Shown: positions 47,701 through 61,194, counted from the stretch's first letter. The stretch is DNA of 64,000 nucleotides from Monarcha castaneiventris obscurior (GCA_026261815.1 JAMPIT010000437.1:5096001-5160000); one strand, 5' to 3'. A program made the numbers and translations. The notes: generated by a model from the sequence alone, not told the origin.

Positions 47701-48252
47701 CACTGAAATATATATGCAACTGTAATGGATTTCAGTACAGAATGTGTATCACACCTCTTGCTTTGTAGTTGTATTCAGTGGCCTGCCTGTTTAGGCAACC
47801 TGGGAAAGATTCCTTCTTACAGACATCTATATCTGTTTGTTCCCTGAGCCTCCATAATGAATCTGGTTTTGTACTATCTAGAATTAATATGAATTGTAAA
47901 AAAGCTTTGTCAGTTCCTCTTACTTACTTTCCTTGGAGTTGTTATGGTTTGCCTTTGATGTCATAAATTTCATAAGCTTAAACACCTTAGAAGTTTATTT
48001 CCGGGAGTTTATCAGCCAAACACGAATATCCTTTATTTTTACCTAAGTTACCAAGTCAGCTGTGTGATTTATCTTTATGCTTCTGTATTTGTATTCTTTC
48101 TCCAGTGCTGAAATTATAGTATTTATATATCAGTAATTAATTAATAGCCAAGTGTTCTTATTGAAGTGTCAGGTTTGTAATTGATGGTGGAGTATTTCAA
48201 TCATGGATGCAGATGAGATCAAGAACCAAAAAGGGTCTAGGTTCTTGCTCAA

Positions 48253-48273
48253 AATCCATTCTGAAAATGGATT
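48253..48273. repeat. 8-bp-stem hairpin with 5-base loop
   Basis: AATCCATT, loop CTGAA, AATGGATT. A perfect inverted repeat without further context. Confidence 0.6.
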
Positions 48274-50944
48274 CCATTATTCTGAGGAACCCTCATGGAA
48301 GGCTCTCCAGCAGGTGAAAAATCTTGTGGAGGCACTCCCTCTGGATAGGCCAGCAGGAAAGAATGGAATAGTTGTCCAGAAGCCATAAGAAAAGAATTAG
48401 TGGTCTTGTTGTCACTCAAAAATATTTGTTGAGCTACCAATTCTCTTTTAGGTATAGAGATTATTACATATTTATCATCCAGGAATTTTTTAGTAATAAA
48501 AGGAATGTTTCTTCTCCATTGCCTCAAGAAGGGCTCTTGTACTTTTCTTCCTATAGCTTCCCATGATTTAAGCAGTGCTGCTTTTCTCTTCCATCTTCCT
48601 TCTTGTTTAAGAAGTCTGGCCAATAAGGAACATGCATTCTCAAAGCAGAGCCTGAAAATATGATAGCAGGGCTTTGCAACAAAAAGCAGGAAAATGTGGA
48701 GAAATGGGAATTGATTGTGAAACAACCCTTTGATGTAGGGAAGTGAAAGGGCTGTTTGAGCAGCAACAAAAGATGGACATCTTATATTCTTTTGTGTCTT
48801 ACAACATTTCACATTTCCTCATGAAATAGCTTTCTCAAGCAAAATCCCTCTGAACATTGCAGTGGCTGTCGAGACTGGATTTCTGCTTCAGTACTAGATT
48901 TTTTCCTCATTGTCCATGCCTTTGTGAGAATCTTGCAGTTCTCCTTTTCGTATTTTGTACTTTTTGCATACAAAAGTTTAAAACTAAGAACAGAAGGTCA
49001 AGAAAGTTGTGTTTCAGTGGGACTTTCTAGCCTGTATTCCCTCAAGAAAACTAGTCCTTGGAAAGATAGCTGGAATTTTCACATCAAGCTGCTGAAATAC
49101 AATTCATGACTTCAGGGAATCCATCCAGACCATATCTTCCTTCTTTGAGAATTAGCCATTCATTAGTATAAAAATAACCTTCATATTTGTCAGTTTGGGA
49201 AAGATCCTGGGTTTAAAGGGTTTGTGGAATGGACTTCAGGAATGATTTCTTCACAGACAATTCAATGCAAGGAGATTTCAAATTTCTGTGCAAACTCCTG
49301 TCTCCTGAAAACTAGACAAAATATACAAGGGAAAAACTTAAGAGAAAGGGAAAATCCTATTCTGCTTTCAGACTAACATTTGAACTATATTATTAAATAT
49401 GCATGAACTCCCTGAATATAAATAATCTGCTGAAGGAAGGATGGCAAGTCAAAGTTCTGACTCTCATCTTCCAAGATTTCTTTCCAGACAAGGTTTATAG
49501 GAAGAAGTAAAAACTTTTATTATCCTAAGTGGAACAGTTGAAAACAGCAGGCAAGGGCTTTTGGCATATGAAACCCCTTGCACAGTTATGAACTGAATGT
49601 GCTGGAGAGAAATGGGCATAGGACTTCAAAATTTGTTGACCTTTATCTCCAATTGCAGATTATTTAAAAGGCAGGAAAATTGGCCAAACACATGCAAAGA
49701 GAAGGCTTCACCAATGAAGAGGTAATTCCACATGGCTTGTCTCGTATCCCTGAAGTTATCTCCCTTGGCTTCTGCTGGCCAGAAAAACACATTACTGCAA
49801 GAACTGACATAATGAAAACATCTTCCTGACATGGTTTCAACTTTGTCTTTTGCTGTGAAACATGGAACAATAGTTGTATGCTCAGATCAGGGGAGACTGT
49901 GTATTAATCAGTTTGGGATCATGGTTAGCAGCATATGCTTTCCCTCTGGAACAAAAGCCCTTGGGAACAGTGTGTCAGTAGAGGTTGCTTCTGATGCAGG
50001 CTTTAAGGTGAGATTATTTCACGTACAGAATAAAGATTGAGCCTTAGAAATGCAGCAACTGAAAATGGTTGGATAATGTTTAGTGTTTTAAAATATGTCA
50101 TAGCGGCAAATATTGAAAAGGTGGGGTGTTTTTCTTGTTTCTTTCATCTCTGGTGCCATGGATAAAGAGACTATATAGAAACAATGGCAGCTTTTTTTAG
50201 TTTTGCCTTTGACTTCAGTGGAAGGAACATTGGGCCTTTTGGCAGAGAATAGACTCTAAATCTTTCAAGCGACCATATCACAATTACCTTCCCAAATGGA
50301 AAAGTACAGCTTTGCTACTGTAACAGAAACAGCCATGGATTGTAGGCTGTGCTTTATTTCTTTGATTCCAGATATCAAACAAATTGAAGCTGGCTTTAAT
50401 GACTCCATCCCCCTTGCTTGTACTTCAATTATAAAGGAGACGCTTTCCTCTGTTAAGCTCCTGTCAATTACCATTTCTTTTTACAAATAAAAAATTCAGG
50501 GAAAACAGTTGATAGCCCACAAATACATGGCCATCTAATTGCTGAGGTAACTAATGTAAAAGACATCTAAGGCTAAGAATCTATGTTAATCTACTTTTTG
50601 ATGTGGTTATAGATTGAATAATAATTTATGTTGACCTGCTTTCCCCAATGCCTCATATTTATAAAGATTATAAATAAATTGTGGCTGAGCATAGAAGTAA
50701 ATTAAGTGTTCAGATGCAGTGACTTTAGAATGTATTTATGGAATTAACTTCCTCTTTGATATACGTGTGCCGATGTTTCACGAACTGTAGGCAGTTCCCC
50801 TCCTCACACATTTGTCAGGACATGACCTCCAATCTTGCAAGTTTATTTTCTTCACAAAATCTTCCTTCCTCATAGCTGCTATGACACCATCCATATGAAG
50901 TCTGAAAAAAGTTTTCATCTAGATTTCCCTCTCTGTAAGGCCAG

Positions 50945-50960
50945 AAAAAAAAAAAAAAAA
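50945..50960 (+). repeat. poly(A) tract, A16
   Basis: Sixteen consecutive A with no polyadenylation hexamer immediately upstream. Confidence 0.85.
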
Positions 50961-51127
50961 GCAAAGATTTTTGGACCTTGTAATGTGCAGAGTCATTTGC
51001 TGGGGAAGTTAATGCTGGTTCCTGTAATGCTGGTGAGTTTTGTGGAGGGGGATGTTTTCCATTATACCCCAGCTTGATGACAGTAATATATTCAGCATAA
51101 AATCTCTTGACTTTTTTTTTTTCCCAG

Positions 51128-51217
51128 AAGCCAAATTGCAGCAAAACCAGAACATGTAGATGGTAGTAGGTTTTTATGCCGTAATATTTTGGAATATAAT
51201 TTACAAAAGAGACAAAG
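51128..51217 (+). other. 90-base symmetric exon candidate
   Basis: T11 followed by CCCAG (ending 51127) is a near-ideal 3' splice site, and CAAAG/GTAATG at 51217/51218 is a fair donor. The segment between them is exactly 90 bases and is open in one frame (SQIAAKPEHVDGSRF at its start). With that frame it would begin and end in the same phase, as cassette exons often do. The encoded peptide is not recognised. A chance match cannot be excluded. Confidence 0.2.
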
Positions 51218-51324
51218 GTAATGAACGCACCCCTGCACAGATCCTTGAGAGCTTCTCTCTGAATGGGGAGCTGCCAATTGCTATTCTCTCCCTTTAAGGA
51301 AAGAGGAGGGAAAAAGAGGGTGTT

Positions 51325-51582
51325 GCTATAGGACGACAGTAATGGCTTTAAACTGGAGGAGGGTCATTTCGGATCAGGCAAAGGCAGAAATTTTTTACAA
51401 TGGTGAAACACTGGAACAGGTTTCCCAGAGAAGCTGTGGCTGCTGCTTCCCTCGAAGCCTCCAAGGCCAGGTTGGATGGGGCTTGGAGCAAACAGGTCTG
51501 GTGGAAGGTGTCCCTGCTCATTGCAGGGGATGGGACTAGATGACTTTTAAATGTCCCTTCCAACTCACACTGTTCTATTTTA
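51325..51582 (+). mobile_element. CR1 LINE, 5'-truncated 3' end
   Basis: Follows the CR1 end closely. 'TAATGGCTTTAAACTGGAGG' and 'AAATTTTTTACAATGGTGA' lead to 'CACTGGAACAGGTTTCCCAG', 'AGAAGCTGTGGCTGCTGC', 'AAGGCCAGGTTGGATGGGGC', 'GGTGTCCCTGCTCATTGCAG' and 'CCCTTCCAACTCACAC', ending near TTCTATT. It shares its subfamily-specific end with the copy at 40310-41144. It retains about 258 bases with no open frame and is less diverged than the 28022 copy. Confidence 0.95.
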
Positions 51583-52754
51583 TTAATTCCTCAGTCTTGG
51601 CTCCACAGCCTTCTGCCTGATCTATCACTTGCTAGATTTGATGCCCCACTCACTCTGAACCTGGGAATGTGATTCATTTAAAATTTTAAAGAGAGATAAT
51701 AGCAATGTAAATAAATTTTACAGTAACTCATAATGCTTTTAATAGCATGAATGTTGATAATGTTTTTCTACAAAGTCTTGAGGCACTTTATACAGCTACA
51801 CTATTAAAATAGGAAAAGTCATAAAATATAGAAGGTGTGAGTGGTGACAAAAGGACTTTAATCCTGTGGGAATCTGTGAAGTGTAGGTCAGGATCTTATG
51901 CATTGTTATCTTCAGGCTGAGCTTATAAACATAGGTATATGAATAAAATATTTATTGTTGCTTTTGTGAATGAAGGCTAGAACTTACAAGCAAATTTATT
52001 TTCGCTAAAAATCTCTGTACTAAAACCATTAAATAGGCAGTGATTCATCATAAATTATTTCAAAAATCTCCAGTGCAGAGTTTGAAAGAGGGCTTGCCCA
52101 GAAAATTGAAGCAAGATCAGAAGTTTGAATAACTGTGTGGCATTAACTGGATGTTACACAGTGTCCATGAAGGCTCCAGTTCTGCTCTGCCCAGTTATGT
52201 CTGTAACTTCATGCAGGTTTTCTTCATGATTGCAATTAAAGACTCACTTTTCTTTAATTTCCAAACCTTTTCAGCTTCTCCCTTTCCATTCCACACCTGC
52301 TCAAGCACATCCTGTGTTAGCGCCTGAATATCTGATTTAGCTGCCTGCACAAGATCTATCCACAGAATTTTTAATACATGACAGGTATTTGACTTGCTGT
52401 AGTAGATCCTTGTTGAAATATGCTAGAATATTGATAGAAAAGAGATAAATCTTATTTGGAAAGGTCAGGAAAAAAGAGAGTGAGTTACCTTGAACTCCAT
52501 CATTTGGCAGATGCAATCTTTGGAAAAGGAAGGAGGGGGGCAAGCAAATAGAATTTAATAGATTAAAGAGATTAGAACTTCTTGGATTGGACGGGGCTGT
52601 TTAACTTCTATCAAGGACAGCAGAAAAATGGTCTGTAGAGATGTGGAGCCATTAGTCATCAGGTCTAACAAGCTAGCAGAAGGTGGATGAAAACAGACAA
52701 AAAAACAAAAGCAGTGTCTGTCTTCAGAAATGATGCAGCTCAGCCTCAGCTGTC

Positions 52755-52770
52755 AAAAAAAAAAAAAAAA
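52755..52770 (+). repeat. poly(A) tract, A16
   Basis: Sixteen consecutive A, without a preceding polyadenylation hexamer. Confidence 0.85.
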
Positions 52771-55700
52771 GGAAAGAAATAATTAAAATACTCGGAAGAA
52801 ACTCTTAACATTGCAGAGAAATACACAACTGCTGGTGTGGGTTTACTGAGAGCACATCACATCGAATGAGTCTAATTTTCTTTTACAACCGAGCAGCTTC
52901 TTTTGTGGACAGGTAAGAAGCTGGAGGTGTTAGAGATTGAGGGGGCTTTGCTGAGGCCAGCCTGTTTTCGTGGCATTCTCACAAGCCAGGCAGGGAAACA
53001 CTGGAGCTGTGCTTGATGGAGTGCAAGACCGACTCTATTAATGCACTCAGAGATCTTAGCAAAAGTTCACTTCAAAATGGGGACAGCTTGTCTCCAAAGA
53101 GAGGTAGGAGTTATGTTGGGTCACAAACTGAGCGAGCCAAGGCTTTGATATGCAAGATTTACAGTTAACCCTTACAGGTACAAGTAACTGCCCTGATAAA
53201 AGCTGGGTTCGATATCTCCTGCTGAGTTTTGGGTTCTGCACTCAAAGCAGGATACAGACCAGCAGCAGGAGTGATCAGAGCCTCATGAACAAGATATATA
53301 ATGACTGACTGAGTGACACATCCAGAGCTTAGAGGATGGAGGAAGGGAAAGCTGGTGGAGGAATACACAGTTTCTGAAAACTTTAAGGATCTTGTAGGAA
53401 AGAAGGGTCCAAGCTTTTTTCTGTAATGTGTGATAGGGCAGATTGCAAGGAGCATCAACTGCAGCAAAAAGGATTCAGACTAGACAGTAAAAAAAATGTC
53501 TGCAAACTGTCCAATGATGTTGGTTTTTCTGAGGTGGTCTATAAAGTGTCATTAGAGGTCTTTAATTAGGCAAATATTAATTTGATGCAATGTAATTTTA
53601 TTTGAGCCTTTCTTAAGGCAAGGAGATACCCATGATGACCTTTCTGGGTCTATTCTTTCCCTATTTTTCTGTGATTCTATTAATTACTTTGGGAGATCAT
53701 AGTGTATTAACATAATTTTCCTCACATTTCATTGGAGACTGGTGACAAATCTTCCAATTCATCATACTATTCTGTGAGCTGGCAGTGATATCTCTCTGCT
53801 AAAGCATTTACAAAATGCAAAATGAGTAAATAGTCTTTTAATGAAATGTATCCATGAAATGTAGGCTATTTCCTCTCAGAATTGAATTAAGCATTACAAG
53901 TGATCAATAACTAGATTTCTGCATCTACTGGAAAGCTCTGCTGTAGAGTTATATAAATAGTTCTGAGTAAGAGAATATGGCTGGTATTTTATCACTGTGG
54001 CTCTGAAAATATCCAAAACCTGCTGGCTGTCTTAAAAGATGTGCCACTGGATAGACTGATCCTCTCTTTCAGCTGTAGGCTACTGGGTCAAGTTTAGCTT
54101 AACCCCAGAATTATGGGTCATGCTTTCTACCATAAGCTACCAGAGACCTCTGCAAAAACCAATGAATCCTGGGCAGATTTCTGAGGCTCTGGCAAGCCTT
54201 CATCATCACTTTTAGAGAGTAACAAAAGCACTGAGTCAAAATCTACAAGAATTAAGGCATGTAATGAATATTTCATCACAAAAGCAGCTTCACTTTAGAT
54301 ACTGTGAGCCTGCTTTGCTTTGACTTTTTAGTGGTCTTCCCCCAAGCTGGGTTAGAACACTTAGCTGTGGACATGTGTTAAGTGACTGTGCTGCTCCTGG
54401 TGTTGTGTGTCCTTTACATAAAAGCAAACCCTTTCAGTCTGTAGCTGTGTGCCAGTGGTCCCAAGTGTCAACACAATATCCAAATACAAATATCCCTAAA
54501 CAGGGAAGTGCATCATTTTCTGTAATGAAAATCTTCTTAAAAAGATAAATCTACCTCATCTGGTTTGGGGTAGACATTGTGTGTCATAAATGGAAATATT
54601 TCTGTAATCTCAAAGCTTCCTGTTTAATCAGATGAAGCTTTAGAAAGTTACTTATTTGTTACTTAATTGAGAGTCAGAAATCTGTCTGCTATGAATATAA
54701 TGCGAACCTAATACCCATCAATGCAACAAGTAGAGATAGATATTCCTCCTTTCTTTAGGTTATATATGCTTTTAGATTTTGAAATGCTTTTATTGCAGTA
54801 TTGCTCAGATTTTAACACCTATGGATTACTCACTGGACTCTTCTTCAACCTTTAGTTTTAGTGAACTGCATTTTCCACTGTGTAAACTGGGTCTGTTTCA
54901 TTTACTGCTACTTATGTGACTGTTTTCATATTCTATTTCTTGCTGTCAAAGTGGTTGCTTATTGTGCTAAAAGGACTCTGTTTCAGTTCTCCCAGCTCCC
55001 TAATGTGCTCACATCTGATGCTTTTTCTAAGAGGGGCAAGCAAGGTCAGAGTCACTTGGTGAGGAAGGAAGGACAAAAGGTGTTCAGCGCCAGTATCTGT
55101 GTCCACTTCAGCTTTGTGCAAGCTTTTTACATAATGGCAGTGGAGAATTTCAAAACTGTGGATGCAGTTGCACTCTTCCTTTAAAATAGATTCAGATAAC
55201 TTCATGTTCTCATCTCCTTACTCCTCACTCACCAGTGAGCAGGGCACAAGCTCTCTGAATCCTTTCTTGTCCTATTGAGAGCACTTTGGTCAGCTAAGTT
55301 TTCCAGACTTCTGTTCATTGTTTCCACCTGACCTGCACGGTTGTCTCTTCAATTGCTTCATGGTGTACATGAGAGTGTTTTAAGCTACCTGACTATTAAG
55401 GGCTGTCTATATTTTGCTACAGTGCTTCTCATTTTCATTTCTGTTTTGTCGCTGTTATAACTGGAAGCTGTAATTAACCACGTACTTCACATGTGTTACC
55501 TGTTACCAAGGCAATATTGTCTTTAAATCTGAGGAGGTGGATTTGCTTTCTTTATATTCCAAGTACTCTATTCTGATTTCAAATCTGCACCTGCTTAGCA
55601 ACAAGATATGTTTGAGGGGCCAGCTGTAACCTTGGCTTAGACGTACAGCTGAGTTGAGATGTGGTTGTCCTTAAAAACACCAAAGCTCAGACTCTAAGCA

Positions 55701-58700
55701 TTTAGCAGTACATCTATATATTAGAATTCTATTAGACTCTTAGACCCCAGTGGAGTCTATTTCTTTCTTTAAAAGACTTCTTTGTTTTGCTTACAAAACC
55801 GTTAAGTGTTGGCCTTTGCATGGAGTAACCAAATTGTTATGATTTATGATTAATTGAGAGATCTATATCTATATTTATAGAGATTTATATTGCAGTATGT
55901 ACTGTGTCAGAAATCTCCATTGCTGCTGTAATCTAAGTGGCTGAAACATGCAACATGTTTTGCCTGTGGAGTGTAAAGGAGAGATAAACATGCCTCTCTC
56001 ATCACCCCCAATATCTTTTTTTGGTGTAGGAATATTCTTCTCAGTTGCATTGTGTCCATCTGCTATTTGCTGCCAGGCATCCCAGCACATGCACTGTTAC
56101 ACCAAATAAGTTGCCCTCCACCTTGCCTTATGCTGAAGAGCTATTCTGGCTTCTCTAGTTCTCCACTTTGAGGTCTTTAACTAAACTCTCCCGTGCCAGG
56201 GAGAAATTCTGCGCAGATGAAAAACAGACTGTAGAAGGACATAATAATTACACCAGCAGAAAAATGTCAGCAGACTAATGTAGGTCCCCTATAGGGGTTT
56301 GAATCATCTTATGAAAAGTGAAGCCATTAAATAAAACAAAATGTTAGAGATTTTGTTGGGAGTGACAGAAGCAGCAAAATGTTCTTCCTGCTGTATCTCT
56401 GACGTTCGGCAATTTTTGGCTGAGTGAAAACAGCAGGCTATCTTTCTGAGTTAGCAGAGCTCAGATGTATATAAAGGTTTCTTAAGGAGAAAAATGTGAA
56501 CCATGCCCTGGCAGAAGTACTTGTCGGGTATTTTATGATAAATTTTTAAAAAATAAAATAATCTGCAGCACAATTCTGGGAACAAATGAGCTCAGAGGCA
56601 CTGCAGAAGCTTGCCATGATCATCTGGTCTTTTGCCTTTGAATGTAGGCTCAATTAAAACCCAGAATTACAAGGCCAACCTACGTAGTTTTGTGTATAGG
56701 GGAGAAAAAATAATCAAGTGCTGAGAAAATACCTACTTATTTGTGACCCCCTCCCCCCAAACCCCAATTCTTACATAATTAATATTCGTGATTTTACTGT
56801 GTTTATCCAATCTTATTGTTTATAAATACTTATTAATAAATCTTTTGAAACACTCCTGACATTGCCTGTGTTCCGCTGAAGGAGAAATGGAGGCTCTCTT
56901 CACAGGATTTCTGTGAATAGGCTCCTGCTATTTGAAGAGGAAAAGACATATTCTTTGACAAGTGTGCAAAGAGGGAAAAAAAAATCTGCCTGTGAGTGGG
57001 AGTCCAGTTTTCTCCCCTGTATCTCACTGAAAGACTGTAAGAAAGGCTTCTTACATTACATCAGCCACAAATGACATGAGAATTTTCTTTAAGTTACTTC
57101 TGAAGCTGATACCTAGGAGACTTGTTCATGCAGAAGATATTTTTAAATTTTCAGAGAAAAGTCAGAGTGTGACTTTTGTTTCATTCTCACAGCTCCTTTC
57201 TAATCTGTCCTGTCTCTGCTTGGTCCAATGTTCTTATAGATGAACCTTTTCAGTCTTTGTCCCTCCTTCCTAATGTAGAGTTAATTCACTGACAATAAAG
57301 TAGGATTTTGATGCTGAGGTCTGTATAAGGCAGGTGTTCCTTCACCCTATACCAGGTAGCATCAGCTCTCAAAGGGATTTTTCCAGAGAACACAATAGCT
57401 TGAGGAGAAACTCGTGGTTGACCCTTTAGAGGATGTACTGTGTGGGCTCTTAAATCAAAGCTGTTAATGGTGAGGGTGTAAAAACTCTTTGAGCACTGAC
57501 AGTGCCAGGATATCTTACAAGACCTGCCACTCAACAGGGTAATAAGGAATTGTTAGTTAGGAAGGCTGGGATCATTATTTACTACAGCTGTAATTAAACT
57601 GCGGCTGCAAGGGCGCAGTCACAGGGTTGATGATGGGAGGTGGATATGAAGGATTGACAGAAGTTGGGCCAGTGCTTGGTCTGTAAGACTGAACATCTCA
57701 GAACAGGAGAAACCAGTGGCCAAGCCTGTGGGAAACACAGCCTCCTTTACACCTTGAAATTTTCTCTGGACATTTGGTTGTCTTTGGGAATTGCTTCATT
57801 TGTGTGTGCTATATCCTACTGGTAGAAGCAGTAAGGCTTGGGCAGAGAAAACCCAAGTTCTGCTCTGGTTTAGTTAACAGTTCTTAGCTCTTTACAAGCC
57901 TCGTGCTTTCCATCTCTTATTTGCAGCATGAGGTGGTTTCTGCATCCTGAGCTAATAATTTGGAGCTGCAATATCTTTACTGGCAGTGACTAATGCAGGA
58001 GCCAGAAAGCAGCATTTGGTTTGAAGGTCCCACAATCAGACACAGCCTCATCTCAGTCATGTTTGTGTCATGTAGTAGGATTCTACTTAAGCAAATGGCT
58101 TTATTCTGGGTCTTATACAATGTAATTGAAATCAGGTCCTGTCTCAAAGCATACAGATCTGACATTTAAAAAAAGCAAAGAGCCAAAACAATACATTTTT
58201 AAACTAAGTAAAAGATGTAATGTGGGTAACAAGTGCAATCACCAGCTCCACGGTGAAAAAAGATGACATTTTAAAGAAGAACCTTACAGTATCATAACTG
58301 ACCTGAAACCACACCCTTGCAACAAGACAAAACCTGAAAACCAACAGCTCAGAGTGGCCTTATCCATTCTTTCTTTTTGAAAGAAGGCTCGAGTGACATA
58401 AAGACCTTGTGGTTTTGGTTGTCTGCTCAGGGATGTGACAGCTTCAAGTACCTTCCAGTTCCCATGAAAATAAATGAGAATAATACGTGTGGTGTTTGAA
58501 TGCATGGCCTAGGTAAGGACCCTGCTGCAAGAGCAGCTCAGCAGTGCAGGAGAGTGAAACAGATTTTCCTATGCCTGGGCTGAAAGGTGTTCCAATTACA
58601 AACTACATTTAGCAGAATACAGCTAAATAAAAATTGCCTACGTCATATAGTGCAGCTAGATATATTCCTGAAGCACTTTAAATTAAAAAGCCTTTATGAT

Positions 58701-60350
58701 TCTAAACAACCCATATGTCTGTCAAAGCTGTCATTGTGCTGCAGCAAGTAAAGAAAACAAAACTTAATTTGTGATGAAGCTTCCCCTGGCTGAAAGCACA
58801 AGTCTTCCCTGTCCTCTGCTCGCAATTGCAGCTTGCTCCCTCTGACTCCTTATAAAATGCTTTGCATTTCCTTTTGAATCACGTCAAGTTAATTTTATGG
58901 CAAACAATCTCTGTTTTCTGAAACACAGAGAAGAAATATAATTATTGCTGGGTGGAGGGTGAAGGAGAGTTGGAAGCAAACTGAACAGGATGCTGGTAAT
59001 TGTTTTTGGGCACCGGTGCTGGGAAGATTCCAGCCACCTAAGCAAAAAATATCTCAAAAATGTAATTAATTATAAATGGGCAGCTTTGTAGTATAATTCC
59101 AAGATCAGAAGGAGAAAGCAACATCCTACTATCAAATATTAAAAAAAAAACCTGACAAACATTACTCAGCAGATGATCTTTTTGGTAAATTTTCCACTGT
59201 TTGGTTCATTATGGTACATAACTAAAGAGATGTTCCCTTGCTTTAATTTTCAAATTTTTTGAAGGGACAAGGTGAGATTTTAGGATGTTTAAATTTGACC
59301 TCATTCTGTTCCTACTGTGATCAGTGGGGAGTTTGTCATAGGGAAAATCTGTTGAGGCCAAATCAACACGTTGGCAGCTCTTACCCAAAGGTGTGATCCT
59401 CACATCAGCGTGCCATTCTTGTTTCTGTAAATCCATCTATCCAGTCAGTTCAGCTCTACTTGCCTGTGTGGAGGCAACACATGGCTCAGGACTGACTGAA
59501 ATACCCACTCTGCTTCCATTGCTCATGGAGACTGGTTTTGAACTTGTTTGTTTTGGTGTTTTTCGTGTACGATTGTTTTCAATTACTTTTGATGTAAGTG
59601 GCACTACAGGCAAGCGAGGCTGGCAAGATCTGGTCCTCATTGCAAACATTTCACACTTGTAATCATCTAAATTGCCTTGTGAAATTGTTCATTAGATAAA
59701 AATTAATAAATCCTATAAATGAAATCCAGTGCACCGTTAGGCTGTTGACATTAAATCTGGCATAAAAACATAGTTGTAAATTAAGTCATCTGTGTACACA
59801 TTGATTTGGGGCCAAACCTTGAGGTCCTTGAACAAATTTTAAACCACTGTTTATGCTGGAAAGTCTAATGAATGGGAGTGAAAGCAGTGGCCTAAGTTGT
59901 ACCTCCAAGAGCTGTTTACGAAGATTTAATTCTTATATGAAAATGTCCCCCTGCTGCATGCAGGGTGCAGGGTCTTGAGGAGGATGGACTTCTCCATTCC
60001 CCTGATTCTGGCTACCCAGAAATACCAAGGTGTAAAACAGTAACGTTAGAGTGATTTCTGCGCAAAGCTTTGTGTCTGGGGCCTCGGAGACTCTTGTGTT
60101 TGGGAGGGTGATATGGCACTGGAACTGGCTGATTATGCAAAATTAGTGGATGGTACCCAGCTTTGTAATTATTTCTTGTTCTCCCTTTTGGAAAACCCAG
60201 AGAATTCAGGTTTGCAATGCAGGTCACCACTGGTTGTGTTTTTCCCCATCAAATATTGCCTGTTTTTATGTACATATACCTACAAATGTTCTAATAGACC
60301 CCAGGGTTGTCTCAAGCTGTAGTTTGGTGAGAAAGATAGGGGACTAAACT

Positions 60351-60366
60351 ATTTATTTATTTATTT
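60351..60366 (+). repeat. (ATTT)4 microsatellite
   Basis: Four perfect ATTT units. Confidence 0.85.
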
Positions 60367-61140
60367 AATTGGAATAATAATGAGAGGGAAATATTTTTCT
60401 CATTCACTACAGGATGAAGCAATAATAACGCTTTTCAAATTGATGGAGTTACTTCACAATCATATCAACAGCTCTGAAAACTGAGCTGAGCCTCAAGCTT
60501 TGGGGTTTTGTAGTCACTGTAGGAGAAAAAAAAATGGCTATGAGTTGCCTTGGACGAATTAAGTAAAGGTTAGAAAATGAGTGATTCTGTAAACGTAATT
60601 TTAGTCTATCGACAGATGGGAGAAATGGAGAACAGGTTGTAAAAGTATAAGCTCAAGCATTATTAATATTGTACTGTTGCTGAGCCAACTTGTAGAGGAA
60701 CTGAAAAAAACATCCTATTGGTTAAGTAATCACTACACATATGCTTTTGGAGATTAATACTTGGAGTTTTCAAAGCTTTTATATGTGTCAGTTCTGCTAA
60801 AAGGATGAAACTGCAAAAATGCACTGGTAGCAAGTTTAAAGCATTAATAGTGATGTCAGATGCACTTTAAGGATAATCACGACTCCTTTACATCCGGTAG
60901 ACCTCGTAGTCTCAGATATGGAAATCAGACTTTTGACAACCAAAAATGTTTGAGAAAGTGGGAAAAGACCAAAGAATGTTGTATAATATTTTCAACTCTG
61001 GTAGCTATTTCATGCTTTGGTTTTGAGTGCTCTGTTCTTGCTACACACAGGCCCTTCTGGTGGTCTTTAAAACTGGTTGCATAATTACTGTGGCTTCATC
61101 CCTTTCCTATCATGGTGACTGAATTTTTAGGGTCACCTTC

Positions 61141-61172
<32 letters not shown>

Positions 61173-61194
61173 TAAGTAATAGCACTGGTTTATT
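61141..61194 (-). other. T23 tract with a correctly spaced minus-strand AATAAA: possible retrocopy 3' end
   Basis: Read on the minus strand, AATAAA (61189-61194) is followed after about 15 bases by an A-rich run and then A23 (61141-61163). That is the arrangement of a reverse-transcribed, polyadenylated transcript. The would-be transcript body lies to the right (61200 onward on the plus strand), but I find no coding similarity there and no target-site duplication. It may equally be a homopolymer beside a chance hexamer. Confidence 0.2.

Larger units (their letters stand above)
45726..51324. other. noncoding stretch with two exon-like segments, no gene recognised
   Basis: Includes an acceptor-like pyrimidine tract at 45812-45836 followed by 62 open codons, T15 at 46317-46331, (GT)6 at 47689-47700, a 21-base hairpin at 48253-48273, A16 at 50945-50960 and a 90-base exon-like segment at 51128-51217. 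The 187-codon minus-strand frame at 48249-48812 has no recognisable domain. Confidence 0.55.
51583..61140. other. noncoding stretch, no gene recognised
   Basis: AT-rich, with A16 at 52755-52770, an X-box-like GTTACCAAGGCAAT at 55502-55515, a 12-bp palindrome CCCCTATAGGGG at 56286-56297 and (ATTT)4 at 60351-60366. Open frames reach at most 107-110 codons without domains. No transposon was recognised in these 9.5 kb. Confidence 0.6.

Noticed and set aside
48249..48812. 187-codon minus-strand open frame
   Set aside because: No recognisable domain, no convincing splice or promoter context, and ordinary AT-rich composition. Treated as chance.
53200..53215. GGTTCGATATC resembling a tRNA B box
   Set aside because: No matching A box or cloverleaf can be drawn around it.
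56286..56297. CCCCTATAGGGG palindrome
   Set aside because: Twelve bases are not unusual in 64 kb and no binding factor fits. Recorded only within the block description.
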